53,551 nucleotides of DNA from Lysobacterales bacterium (GTDB lineage Bacteria > Pseudomonadota > Gammaproteobacteria > Xanthomonadales > SZUA-36), in NCBI GenBank assembly GCA_014238945.1, contig JABAAB010000112.1:1-53551 (forward strand). Direction: 5' to 3'. Within the stretch, counting starts at the first letter, position 1; each line of letters begins with the position of its first letter. Positions 26,447 to 34,695 of the stretch are shown here, one piece after another. The notes under the pieces are model-generated. The model did not search any database and was not told the origin of the DNA. It was given only the letters and a program-made list of their open reading frames with translations. Both the position numbers and the translations under genes were made by a program.

Positions 26447-27925
26447 TCATTCGCCAAAACCGTCTTTGAATACCACGATGGGTGGTTCGCCCGGTATATT
26501 CACCGGCCAACCGATATCCATGAATGCCGCTGCGGTCAAATCGACACCGCCATGCTCAATAAACCCCAGAAACGGATGCATCAGCAGGTCGGGTCTTGCC
26601 GATCCGCTCCAGTGGGAAACCGATGCACCCTCCCGATAGTTCGCCGGTGCGTATATTTTTACCTTACCCTGGTTGTCACCAAGAAATAGGGTGGAGAGTA
26701 AGCCGATGGTCACGTTGGCTGTATCGAGATTTGCGCGCAGGGCTTCGCCCACGGATTTTTCCACCCCAACATAGGGGATCGTGGCGCCGTCGCTAATGAA
26801 ATACCCACTGACATCTGGCAGGCCACTTTCCGTCGTCGCCGCGATAATGACACCCGTTGCACCCTCAACCTGCGCCCAGCGGGCCTGTCTGAACGCGCCA
26901 CAGTCAGCGGCATCAAGCAATACAATCCTGCCCGGGAATGGCGCAGAGAAATCGAATTGTGTACAGCCACCCGTCAGGTCACCAGGAATATCTTCATAAA
27001 GATTGCCATCAACCACGTTGCCGGTAACGCCATCGGGTGGAATGACGGCCGATGGTTGCTCGCCCGGCACGCCTAAGTGCTCTCCCGACACGGGTTCGGG
27101 GGTATTAATGATGACACCGGGTGCTGCAACCAGGTGAAGTCCCCGGTCCTGGGTGGTCTTCTCCCCCTTCCATACCAGTGCGGGTTGATTCAGAGTCGAT
27201 GCCTTGCGCTCTGCATTGTTCATTTCATCCCAGGACTTGCCGGTGTCGAGATCGAGCAGGTTGCGGCTGTAGGAATCCGGGTAACCACCGGCACCGACAA
27301 ATGCTCCCGTGCCATCGGGACCGATATCAGCCAGGCTGGAAAACCCAAGCGCGTGGGCCAAATCGTGCAGCACCACCGGGAACAGCGGTACGGTCTCCGG
27401 GGGTACGTTGTCATCCAGACCATAGTAGAAACCACCATCACCCAGGCAGCTGTCATCGGCGTCCACGTCACTGTTAATCGTCGCCGTGATTTCCACTTCA
27501 TCACCATTGAGGTTCATGCGGCTGATACTTTCGGCGAGGGCCACTGTGTAGGCAACACCGGGTTCCGCCCCCCTGAAATCCGCATGGCTCGAGGTGGCAC
27601 TTGCATTGCCCAGCACGGTACCTGTTTCATCGCATAGCAGGGGGTCAAAACTGGCACCAACGGTGATTACGACCGTACTGTGCAATATTTCTTCCCACAC
27701 CTGTGCGGCTGCCTTGACCAACTCAAGTCGCATGGCTCCCAGAGTAGTGCCGGGATTGTTGCCCTTCTGGGTGGGGAGGGTGGCAGCAGGGGTGGGGTCA
27801 TTGAAGCCCTCGCCGGGGGCATCATCATTTTGAATCATGATGGTGGTGGCTGATGCCTGCATGGAAAAGACAATGAGCAGAAAGACCGTAAGTGGCACCA
27901 ATGAACTCAATCGTTGTGTGGTCAT
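26447..27925 (-). CDS. Secreted PA-domain protein, metalloprotease-like
   Basis: This 492-residue protein has a signal peptide (PLTVFLLIVFSMQASAT), a metzincin-like region with VVLHDLAHALGF (His187, Asp188, His191, Gly194), a protease-associated (PA) domain around 310-410 (YEDIPGDLTGGCTQF to ATGVIIA) and a C-terminal VDLTAAAFMDIGWPV segment. It ends in FKDGFGE, like the terminal sorting-type ends seen in related secreted proteins. The usual zinc-protease motif is HExxHxxGF; here the catalytic Glu is Asp. It starts 3 bp after the stop of the small secreted protein at 27928, so the two form an operon. Confidence 0.72.
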   Translation of the reverse strand: MTTQRLSSLVPLTVFLLIVFSMQASATTIMIQNDDAPGEGFNDPTPAATLPTQKGNNPGTTLGAMRLELVKAAAQVWEEILHSTVVITVGASFDPLLCDETGTVLGNASATSSHADFRGAEPGVAYTVALAESISRMNLNGDEVEITATINSDVDADDSCLGDGGFYYGLDDNVPPETVPLFPVVLHDLAHALGFSSLADIGPDGTGAFVGAGGYPDSYSRNLLDLDTGKSWDEMNNAERKASTLNQPALVWKGEKTTQDRGLHLVAAPGVIINTPEPVSGEHLGVPGEQPSAVIPPDGVTGNVVDGNLYEDIPGDLTGGCTQFDFSAPFPGRIVLLDAADCGAFRQARWAQVEGATGVIIAATTESGLPDVSGYFISDGATIPYVGVEKSVGEALRANLDTANVTIGLLSTLFLGDNQGKVKIYAPANYREGASVSHWSGSARPDLLMHPFLGFIEHGGVDLTAAAFMDIGWPVNIPGEPPIVVFKDGFGE

Positions 27926-27927
27926 GC

Positions 27928-28284
27928 CTATTTCTCAGCGACCGGTGCATTCAACGAAGGTGGCGTCTTGAGCTGACCCACACCCGCCATCCAGGCTCGC
28001 GCGGTGTTTTCTTCGGTTGTGCAAATGGTCTCAATTTTTCCGTCTGCACCCAGGCGGGCAACGGTCACGTGACCGAGCGTGCCATGGTGTTGAGCCATCC
28101 TCGAACCATCTTCGTTTTTGCTGTGGCCAATGGTATGCCCGCTGTGGTCAAAAGCCTTCATGGTCACCGCTGAGAATGCGGGTCGGGTATGGCCAGCGTT
28201 TTTCTGTTCAGCCTTACCCTCGGCCTCAAGCGTTGGTGATGCGACAAGCAAGCCAAGCAGCGACAAATAGTAAAAGTTTTTCAT
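27928..28284 (-). CDS. Small secreted protein of unknown function
   Basis: This 118-residue protein begins with a signal peptide (MKNFYYLSLLGLLVASPTLEAE) and continues with a His-rich middle (FDHSGHTIGHSK, MAQHHGTLGH) and one cysteine near the C-terminus (ETICTTEENTARAW). I do not recognise a family. It is the first gene of a two-gene unit with the PA-domain metalloprotease-like protein; a propeptide, inhibitor or partner role is possible from position alone. Confidence 0.6.
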   Translation of the reverse strand: MKNFYYLSLLGLLVASPTLEAEGKAEQKNAGHTRPAFSAVTMKAFDHSGHTIGHSKNEDGSRMAQHHGTLGHVTVARLGADGKIETICTTEENTARAWMAGVGQLKTPPSLNAPVAEK

Positions 28285-28551
28285 TGGATTTCTATTGGGC
28301 CATTTTTGCCAACGGCAGAGTATATAGTGTTTGGACCCCTTGTCCCCAGAACCATGAATACTGGCTGGTTAGAACAGCATTCAATCAAGCGATATCCAAT
28401 ATTTAGAGTACATTGCTTTAGCGGCAAACTAAGAGAGAAAAACATTCAACCTGCTTCGTCTTACCTAACACACAAAGGAAGAAAACTGATTCGCGGCAGG
28501 ACACGATGTTTTGGTGGTCACTACTGGTATTAATCTCGGTATGCAGGTCTG

Positions 28552-28582
28552 ATGCGGGGTGGGAAATCCGCCCACCCCGCAT
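28552..28582. terminator. Strong hairpin between secreted-protein genes
   Basis: A perfect 12-bp stem (ATGCGGGGTGGG with CCCACCCCGCAT) closes a 7-nt loop. It lies 40 nt past the stop of the DUF4097 gene on the minus strand and is the likely transcription end for it. There is no clear U-tract on either side, so it may be a processing or rho-assisted end. The remaining gap (28285-28551) shows only short open frames without support. Confidence 0.5.
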
Positions 28583-28621
28583 GCTTACGTAGAATAGATT
28601 CAGTGTGAAAGCCCCCGGACG

Positions 28622-29404
28622 TCAGTCGGCGGGCGTTATGACCTCACCTGCCACATCCGTGGCGTGGATCCCACCACTGCCATCCTTTAGTACCCTGAAG
28701 TCACCACCGATGCGTTCGGCGTAAATGGATCCGGATGAATCACGTTCGACCGTGAAATCATTGCGGACATCCGTGAAGCGAATTTCACCTGAACTGTCTT
28801 TCATCACCAGCACGGATCCTTCGATGTCCTGTCCGTAAATGCCACCGGAACTGTCGGCAACGATCGTCACATCGCCGCCGATGTGATTCAGCGTGAGACT
28901 GCCGGAGGAGTCCGTCACATTCACCTCGCCTTTGACGTTGGTAACTACTATGGAACCTGAACTGTCCTTCAGTTTGAGCGAACCAACATCTTCTATCTTC
29001 AGACTTCCTGAACTGTCTTTCACATCAAGCTTCAGATCATCCGGTACGGTCAATTCCAGGTCCATTCGGGCATAGCGACTTCCGGTGAAAGACCAGCCAC
29101 CATTAATGTCGGGTAACACGACTTCCACCCTGGCCTGGCTTCCGCCCCGGGTTGTGATGCTCGCATCATCAAGCCAGGCTTCTTTTGAAACACAGACGGT
29201 TCCGGTGATGGTGGCCTCATCCGCATCCGGATTGCCATTGATGGTCAGGCTGCCGGCCCGGGCAAGCACCGCCAGCGAATCGCTGGACGACAAATCAAGG
29301 GTTTTATTTATTTGCTTCTCATACGCACAGTCATCAGCACGCAATCCTTCAGAAAATAAAACAGCCACTGTCAGACAAGCTGTAACCACGAAAAACTTCT
29401 TCAT
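28622..29404 (-). CDS. Exported DUF4097-type beta-solenoid protein
   Basis: About 260 residues with a signal peptide (MKKFFVVTACLTVAVLFSEGLRA) and a C-terminal solenoid of seven repeats of about 18-20 residues, each opening with a DSSGS-type turn (DSSGSL, DSSGSI, DSSGSL, DSSGGI, DSSGEI, DSSGSI, DGSGGI). This is the head-to-tail arrangement of DUF4097/adhesin-like beta-strand proteins of the envelope. The role is unknown; homologous proteins are often envelope-stress linked. ATG 29404 is preferred because GGAG and AGGA lie just before it; an in-frame ATG at 29419 is also possible. Confidence 0.75.
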   Translation of the reverse strand: MKKFFVVTACLTVAVLFSEGLRADDCAYEKQINKTLDLSSSDSLAVLARAGSLTINGNPDADEATITGTVCVSKEAWLDDASITTRGGSQARVEVVLPDINGGWSFTGSRYARMDLELTVPDDLKLDVKDSSGSLKIEDVGSLKLKDSSGSIVVTNVKGEVNVTDSSGSLTLNHIGGDVTIVADSSGGIYGQDIEGSVLVMKDSSGEIRFTDVRNDFTVERDSSGSIYAERIGGDFRVLKDGSGGIHATDVAGEVITPAD

Positions 29405-29614
29405 ATCCTGCACTCCCATTTGATTCTTAATAGATAGTAAGATGCAAGAATGAAGCCAGTTACAATTTTTATGTAAAAATGGGCAAATATTCAGGGCTTT
29501 CTTGATTCAGGGCCGATTCCAGTCAGATTTGATCGTCAATCGGGCCACATACTGGTAAAAATAGCGTTCGGTATCTGGGCAGCAGCGTCTGCGTTGGGGT
29601 CTACAACCCTGTCG

Positions 29615-30793
29615 TTAATCCGGGCTTGAAAGGGCTGCACAAAAGCGCCTGATTTCATCTCCGGTGTTGTAGTAATGCACGGATGCCCTGAGTAGTTCTT
29701 CAAGACCGCGCTGCTCCATATCCAGTCTCGCCCAGGGTGCCGTTGAAACACTGGTGTTGATACCCCGCGCGGCCAGCCTGGCCTGGATGTCAGTGGCGGT
29801 TTCTGTTTCGCTGCGTAGTGAGACGATACCGCAGCGGTTTTCACCCAGGTCATGAACCGTGATGCCGGGCAACGCGGACAATTGTTGACGTAGCTGTTCA
29901 GCCAGTCGTACCACCCTGTGCTCAATGGCTTCAAGACCCAGGTTCAATGCATATTCGACGGCGACGGCAAGCCCCACTTTGCCCGCCACATTGCTCTCCC
30001 AGTTTTCAAAGCGCCGGGCATCGGGTCTCCATTCGTAGCGGTCTACCGCAGACCAGGTGGCCGCATGCAGGTCGATAAACGGGGGATCCAGTTCATCCAG
30101 CAACGACGCCCTGACATACAGGAAGCCAGTCGCCCGGGGGCCACGCAAAAATTTTCTTCCGGTACCCGCCAGCATGTCACAGCCAATTTTTTGCACATCC
30201 ACGGGCATTTGCCCGACCGATTGGCAGGCATCCAAAAGGAACGGGATGCCATGCTTTCGTGCCACGCGACCGACCGCTTGAGCCGGGTTTACCAGACCAC
30301 CCTGGGTGGGTACATGAGTGATTGAGATCAGTCTTGTGCGTTCATGGATCAAGTCTTCCATGGCACCGACATCCAACTGACCCGATGCATCATCAGGGAT
30401 CACATCTATTTCAACACCATGGCGTTTTTGTACCTGTAAATAGGCCAGGAAATTGCTGGCGTATTCAGAACGGGCGGTCAGAATTCGGTCACCCGCCTCA
30501 AAGCCGATGGAATAAAATGCCATGTCCCAGGCACGGGTGGCGTTTTCCACGTAGGCCAACTCATCTGGCCGGCAATTGAGCAATGTCGACAGCGCGGTGT
30601 AAAAACGCTCAAGTCGCTCATTGGCCAGCGCTTCAGCGCGGTAGCCGCCCACGCTGTTCTCCAGTTCCAGGTGGTCCAGCACCGCCTGTCTTACCGGCAG
30701 CGGCTGTAGCGCCGCTCCGGCGTTGTTAAAGTGCAGCAGTTTTTCACAGCCAGGTGTATCCTGTCGGATCGCCTCAATATTGATCTCGTTCAT
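29615..30793 (-). CDS. Class V aminotransferase / cysteine-desulfurase-like PLP enzyme
   Basis: This 392-residue fold-type I PLP enzyme has FNNAGAALQPLP near the N-terminus, DACQSVGQMPVDV (Asp188) contacting the pyridine nitrogen, and the Schiff-base Lys214 in GTGRKFLRGPRATGFLYV. The latter block resembles isopenicillin-N-epimerase-like and selenocysteine-lyase-like members more than IscS, and the catalytic-loop cysteine of IscS-type enzymes is not visible. The substrate cannot be told. ATG 30793 is preferred over the upstream 30844, whose extra residues lack family similarity. It is divergent from the EamA exporter. Confidence 0.82.
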   Translation of the reverse strand: MNEINIEAIRQDTPGCEKLLHFNNAGAALQPLPVRQAVLDHLELENSVGGYRAEALANERLERFYTALSTLLNCRPDELAYVENATRAWDMAFYSIGFEAGDRILTARSEYASNFLAYLQVQKRHGVEIDVIPDDASGQLDVGAMEDLIHERTRLISITHVPTQGGLVNPAQAVGRVARKHGIPFLLDACQSVGQMPVDVQKIGCDMLAGTGRKFLRGPRATGFLYVRASLLDELDPPFIDLHAATWSAVDRYEWRPDARRFENWESNVAGKVGLAVAVEYALNLGLEAIEHRVVRLAEQLRQQLSALPGITVHDLGENRCGIVSLRSETETATDIQARLAARGINTSVSTAPWARLDMEQRGLEELLRASVHYYNTGDEIRRFCAALSSPD

Positions 30794-30943
30794 TTCTGCA
30801 AACCTTGTAACGGAAGTCGAATACTGAGTGCTATCCTTGATCAATTCAACAACACATTGGTTTCAGCAGGGATTCCTTGTTGATGCAGTACCCATGGGAT
30901 CTAACCCCGGAATGGTCTTTTCCTCTTGCCTGGATAACGAAAT

Positions 30944-31852
30944 TTGATAAAGCTCGCCATAACCAAGAAAAAATCATGGCCGGTCATTGTCGCATTGGCT
31001 GCATTGATCCTGTGGAGCGGAACCGCCATTGCCAACAAGATCGCGGTTGCCCACTTGGACGGGCTGACCGCTGGCGTGTTGCGCTCAATGGCTGCGGGTA
31101 TCTTCGCACTGGTGATTGGACTGGTACTGAAGCTGCCTTTTCCGGACACGGGCAGAGACCGGCTACTGCTGGCGATTGCCGGAATAACCAGCTTTGCATT
31201 GTGGCCGATCATGTTGAGTATCGGCATTGTGCGCACCACTGCAGGACATGCTGCATTGATCATGGCAATGATCCCGGTGTTTACCGTGCTCATTCTCGCC
31301 TTGCTGCAAAGGCGTTTTCCTGCAACCGGCTGGTGGATCGGAGCAGGGATCGCACTGACCGCAACGGCGATATTGATGACCAGCAGGGGTGTCAGCCTGG
31401 AAGTCTTGGAAGATGGTTCCAGTTTTGGCGGGGATCTGATCATCCTGCTGGGCAGTGTTTTTTGTGCTGCGGGCTATGTGACCGGTGGCAAACTTTCTCC
31501 CAAAACCGGAACAGCGGCTACCACATTTTGGGGTCTTTCGATGGCCTTGCTGGTTTTGGTCCCGGTCTTCCTGGTGATATTCGATCACACCCACTGGTCA
31601 GAGGTCCCGGTTTCAGCGTGGATGGCCATTGCCTGGATGATTTTTCTGTCCTCACTGGCAGGCTATGCCCTGTGGTTTTATGCCCTCGGCAAGGGTGGTA
31701 TCGGGCGCATCGGGTCACTGCAATTACTCATGCCGGTCATCACGCTGTTTGCCGCTGCCATGATACTCGATGAGAAACTGAGCTTGCTGCTCGCAGCCAC
31801 CTGCGTCGCCATCATCCTGGGCACTATGCTGGCCCAGCGACATGCCCCATAG
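30944..31852 (+). CDS. EamA/DMT family transporter
   Basis: This 302-residue membrane protein has ten predicted hydrophobic segments in two EamA halves (about 12-135 and 150-295), the layout of drug/metabolite exporters such as YdcZ- and RhaT-like members. Typical signs are WSGTAIANKIAV in helix 1 and the final WFYALGKGGIGRIGSLQLLMPV segment of the second half. The start is TTG at 30944; an ATG is not available in good position. It is divergent from the class V PLP enzyme, with which it may share a metabolite, an inference from position only. Confidence 0.85.
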   Translation: MIKLAITKKKSWPVIVALAALILWSGTAIANKIAVAHLDGLTAGVLRSMAAGIFALVIGLVLKLPFPDTGRDRLLLAIAGITSFALWPIMLSIGIVRTTAGHAALIMAMIPVFTVLILALLQRRFPATGWWIGAGIALTATAILMTSRGVSLEVLEDGSSFGGDLIILLGSVFCAAGYVTGGKLSPKTGTAATTFWGLSMALLVLVPVFLVIFDHTHWSEVPVSAWMAIAWMIFLSSLAGYALWFYALGKGGIGRIGSLQLLMPVITLFAAAMILDEKLSLLLAATCVAIILGTMLAQRHAP

Positions 31853-31890
31853 GTTGCCACGCCCTTTAGGTTGCAATGCCTTTTAGGTTG
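31850..31890 (+). repeat. 17-bp tandem repeat starting at the EamA stop codon
   Basis: Two 17-bp units (31850-31866 and 31867-31883), each beginning TAGGTTG, plus a partial third TAGGTTG (31884-31890). The units differ at a few positions. The TAG of the first unit is the stop codon of the EamA gene, so the repeat could have arisen by slippage over the gene end. No function is evident. The rest of 31891-32075 up to recQ is without recognisable features. Confidence 0.6.
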
Positions 31891-32075
31891 ATCGAATAAC
31901 AGAGGCAAAGTTCCTACGGCTATCACGGACAAGCGTGGATGGCGGCACTGCCGGTATCTCGCTAGCCTGACTGGATGAGCAAAAACCAATTGAGATCGCG
32001 CAACATGATTCGGCGACCTGTATGATGTGTGCTGGTCAATTACAACTACCTGTTGGCGGAATTTTCTATCAACCC

Positions 32076-33875
32076 ATGAGTAGCATCCACGACAGCCTGC
32101 GTCGGGTCTTCGGCCTGCATGAGTTCAGGCCTATGCAGCAGGACATTATCGAACAGCTCATGGCTGGGGGTGATGCTTTTGTACTGATGCCCACCGGTGG
32201 TGGCAAGTCACTTTGTTATCAACTACCTGCCTTGCATCGCCCGGGCCTCGGCATCGTGGTTTCGCCGTTGATCTCGTTGATGAAAGACCAGGTGGATGCA
32301 CTTGTTGCCATTGGTGTCAGGGCGGCCATGTACAATTCCACGCTGGACGCGGCCGAGAAAAATTCGGTAGAGGAGCGTCTGCACAACGGTGAACTCGATC
32401 TGTTGTACGTGGCGCCGGAACGTATGATGCGTCCCGGCTTTATCCACCGCCTGGAGCAAATTCCACTGGCCTTGATCGCGATCGATGAAGCCCATTGTGT
32501 TTCACAGTGGGGACACGATTTCCGGCCCGAATATGCGGCCCTGGGGGAGTTACGGCAGCATTTTAAAGATCTGCCTTTTATCGCATTGACCGCGACCGCA
32601 GACCCCCAGACCCGTGAAGATATCGTTCAGGTGCTGGGAATCCAGCAGGCCCAGCGGTTTGCTACCAGTTTCGATCGTCCAAACATCTGTTACACCGTGC
32701 TGGAAAAACACCGTGCCCAAAGCCAGTTGCTGCGTTTTCTGGGTAAGCAGGAGGGCAATTCCGGGATCGTATATGCGCTTTCGCGTAAGCGCGTGGAGGA
32801 GGTTGCCGGGTATTTGTACGAGCGTGGCCATTCAGCAGCGGCCTACCACGCCGGTCTGTCAGCTGAAACACGCAAGGATGTACAGGAGCGGTTCCTGCGA
32901 GATGATGTCTTGATCGTGGTGGCGACGGTGGCCTTTGGTATGGGGATAGACAAGCCAAATGTGCGCTTTGTGGTGCACTACGACCTGCCGCGGCATATGG
33001 AGGGTTATTATCAGGAGACGGGTCGTGCCGGTCGTGATGGCCTGCCCTCCGATGCCCTGTTGCTTTACGGTGGCCAGGACGTGGCAACGGCACGTTACCA
33101 ACTGGAGCAGGGTGTCAATGAGGCCCAACGCCGCATTGATTCCCACAAGTTGAATTCAATGGTTGGGTTCGCCGAAAGTCTGACCTGCCGCCGACGTGTT
33201 TTGTTGGGGTACCTGGGTGAACAGATGCAGGAGGATTGTGGCAATTGTGATATATGTCTGGACCCACCTGAGCGCTACGATGCCACCGAGGCGGCGCGCA
33301 AAGTATTGTCGTGCGTGTACCGTGTCGGTCAGCGTTTCGGTATCAAGCACGTGGTGGATGTCTTACGCGGGGCGGATACCGAGCGTATACGGAAGTTTGG
33401 CCACGAGGACTTGACGACCTATGGTATTGGCCTGGAATACAGTCATGCTGAATGGTTGTCCATCGTGCGGCAGCTGATCCATCGCGGTTTCCTGGTACAG
33501 GATATTGCGGACTTTTCAGTGCTCAAGCTGACCCCCGAAGCCCTGCGCCTGTTACGCGGTGAAGAATGTCTGGAACTGGCGAAGCCGAGGGTGCAGCAAA
33601 AGACCGTCAAAAAGAAGAAAAAATCCGGCCCGGTTGCAGAATTGAGTGAAGATGACCTGCGTTTGTTTGAAACGCTGCGTGAGTTACGCAAGCATCTTGC
33701 ACAGCAGCAGAGTGTGCCACCCTATGTTATTTTCGGAGACGCCACCCTGCTGGAAATGAGTCGACAGCGGCCTTCGGACGAAGCGGGATTCCTGGACATC
33801 ACCGGTGTGGGCCAGGTCAAGCTGGAACGTCACGGGGCGGTCTTTCTTGAAGCGATTGCCTGCGATGAATCCTGA
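32076..33875 (+). CDS. recQ: ATP-dependent DNA helicase RecQ
   Basis: This 599-residue helicase shows the RecQ motifs in order: LMPTGGGKSLCYQLPAL (Walker A), VVSPLISLMKDQV, DEAHCVSQWGHDFRPEY (DExH), the helicase C motif VATVAFGMGIDKPNVRFV and the arginine finger ETGRAGRDGLPS. The zinc-binding cysteines are in LTCRRR and CGNCDICLDPP. The winged helix and a C-terminal HRDC domain (LRELRKHLAQQQSVPPYVIFGD) follow, with a Lys-rich linker between them. It unwinds 3'-5' in recombination and repair. ATG 32076 matches the usual RecQ N-terminus; the open frame begins 18 codons earlier. It is convergent with yceH, 3 bp apart. Confidence 0.96.
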   Translation: MSSIHDSLRRVFGLHEFRPMQQDIIEQLMAGGDAFVLMPTGGGKSLCYQLPALHRPGLGIVVSPLISLMKDQVDALVAIGVRAAMYNSTLDAAEKNSVEERLHNGELDLLYVAPERMMRPGFIHRLEQIPLALIAIDEAHCVSQWGHDFRPEYAALGELRQHFKDLPFIALTATADPQTREDIVQVLGIQQAQRFATSFDRPNICYTVLEKHRAQSQLLRFLGKQEGNSGIVYALSRKRVEEVAGYLYERGHSAAAYHAGLSAETRKDVQERFLRDDVLIVVATVAFGMGIDKPNVRFVVHYDLPRHMEGYYQETGRAGRDGLPSDALLLYGGQDVATARYQLEQGVNEAQRRIDSHKLNSMVGFAESLTCRRRVLLGYLGEQMQEDCGNCDICLDPPERYDATEAARKVLSCVYRVGQRFGIKHVVDVLRGADTERIRKFGHEDLTTYGIGLEYSHAEWLSIVRQLIHRGFLVQDIADFSVLKLTPEALRLLRGEECLELAKPRVQQKTVKKKKKSGPVAELSEDDLRLFETLRELRKHLAQQQSVPPYVIFGDATLLEMSRQRPSDEAGFLDITGVGQVKLERHGAVFLEAIACDES

Positions 33876-33878
33876 ATT

Positions 33879-34502
33879 TCAGTCCACTAGTTTTTCGACA
33901 ATTGTCAGTCTGTCACGCAAATCGGCCAGCTCTGATTCCAGCTCGGCTATGCGTGTTTCCAGTCCAGGTACGGGCGCGGGTGTTGCGTTGGCCATGGGCG
34001 CTGCAGGGACGTCGGGTTCACCGCTGAGTAAGTGTGCAAAGCGCCCCTCTTTCTGTCCAGGTTGACGTGGCAAGGGTGTTATCAGTGGTGGTTCGCACTC
34101 TGCCAGATTGTTAAGTGCATACTGGACATCATCCAGATCATCGAAGGCAAACATGCGGTGAGAATTGTTTTTGAGTTCACCCAGGGTCTGTGGTCCCCGC
34201 AGCATCAGCGTACACATCAGGGCGATCCCCTTGCTGTGCAGTTTCAATACAACCCCTGCGCGGTGGTCGTATTTGGGTGCACGTGATCCCCATTGTTCCC
34301 GCACCAGGTCCAGGGCTTCCAGTTCACGGATGGTGTGTCCGATTTCACCCTGATCATAGCTGGTCACCGGACTTCGAGATGACTTCTGATTGCTGGCGTT
34401 GCGTAACGCGTTGAGGGTCAGGGGATAGTTGTCCGGGGTGGTCTCCTTCTTTTCCATCAGGCAGCCCAGAACCCGAACCTGTATCGGGGTCAGTTTTTTC
34501 AC
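33879..34502 (-). CDS. yceH: YceH family protein (DUF480 / UPF0502)
   Basis: This 207-residue protein has the YceH tandem winged-helix region with KKETTPDNYPLTLNALRNA and NQKSSRSPV near the N-terminus and a C-terminal leucine-rich coiled coil (LETRIAELESELADLRDRL). The molecular function is not known. GTG 34502 is selected because it sits 7 nt after a GGGAG site and gives the family N-terminus (MKKLTPIQVRVLGCLMEKK); an ATG ten codons earlier lacks a ribosome site. A Pro/Ala-rich linker (PAAPMANATPAPVPG) precedes the coiled coil. Confidence 0.88.
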   Translation of the reverse strand: MKKLTPIQVRVLGCLMEKKETTPDNYPLTLNALRNASNQKSSRSPVTSYDQGEIGHTIRELEALDLVREQWGSRAPKYDHRAGVVLKLHSKGIALMCTLMLRGPQTLGELKNNSHRMFAFDDLDDVQYALNNLAECEPPLITPLPRQPGQKEGRFAHLLSGEPDVPAAPMANATPAPVPGLETRIAELESELADLRDRLTIVEKLVD

Positions 34503-34695
34503 GCGCGTGCTCCCTGTTGTGCCTGACAACATTCTACCGGAATACCTGTCGGGATGGTCCCGGCTGAAGTATCTGCGTCATTTCGACGTTGTACGGGGAG
34601 ATACCCGTTTGACGCCAAACCCGGTCGGTGGTACACCACTGCCGATGCCCCTGCGGAAGCTGTAGCCGCCGCCGGTCACTTGCAAAAACAATAAG

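Noticed and set aside
30877-31773. 298-codon plus-strand frame overlapping the EamA gene
   Set aside because: It is Cys/His/Arg-rich without domain features; the overlapping frame from 30944 has clear EamA membrane segments.
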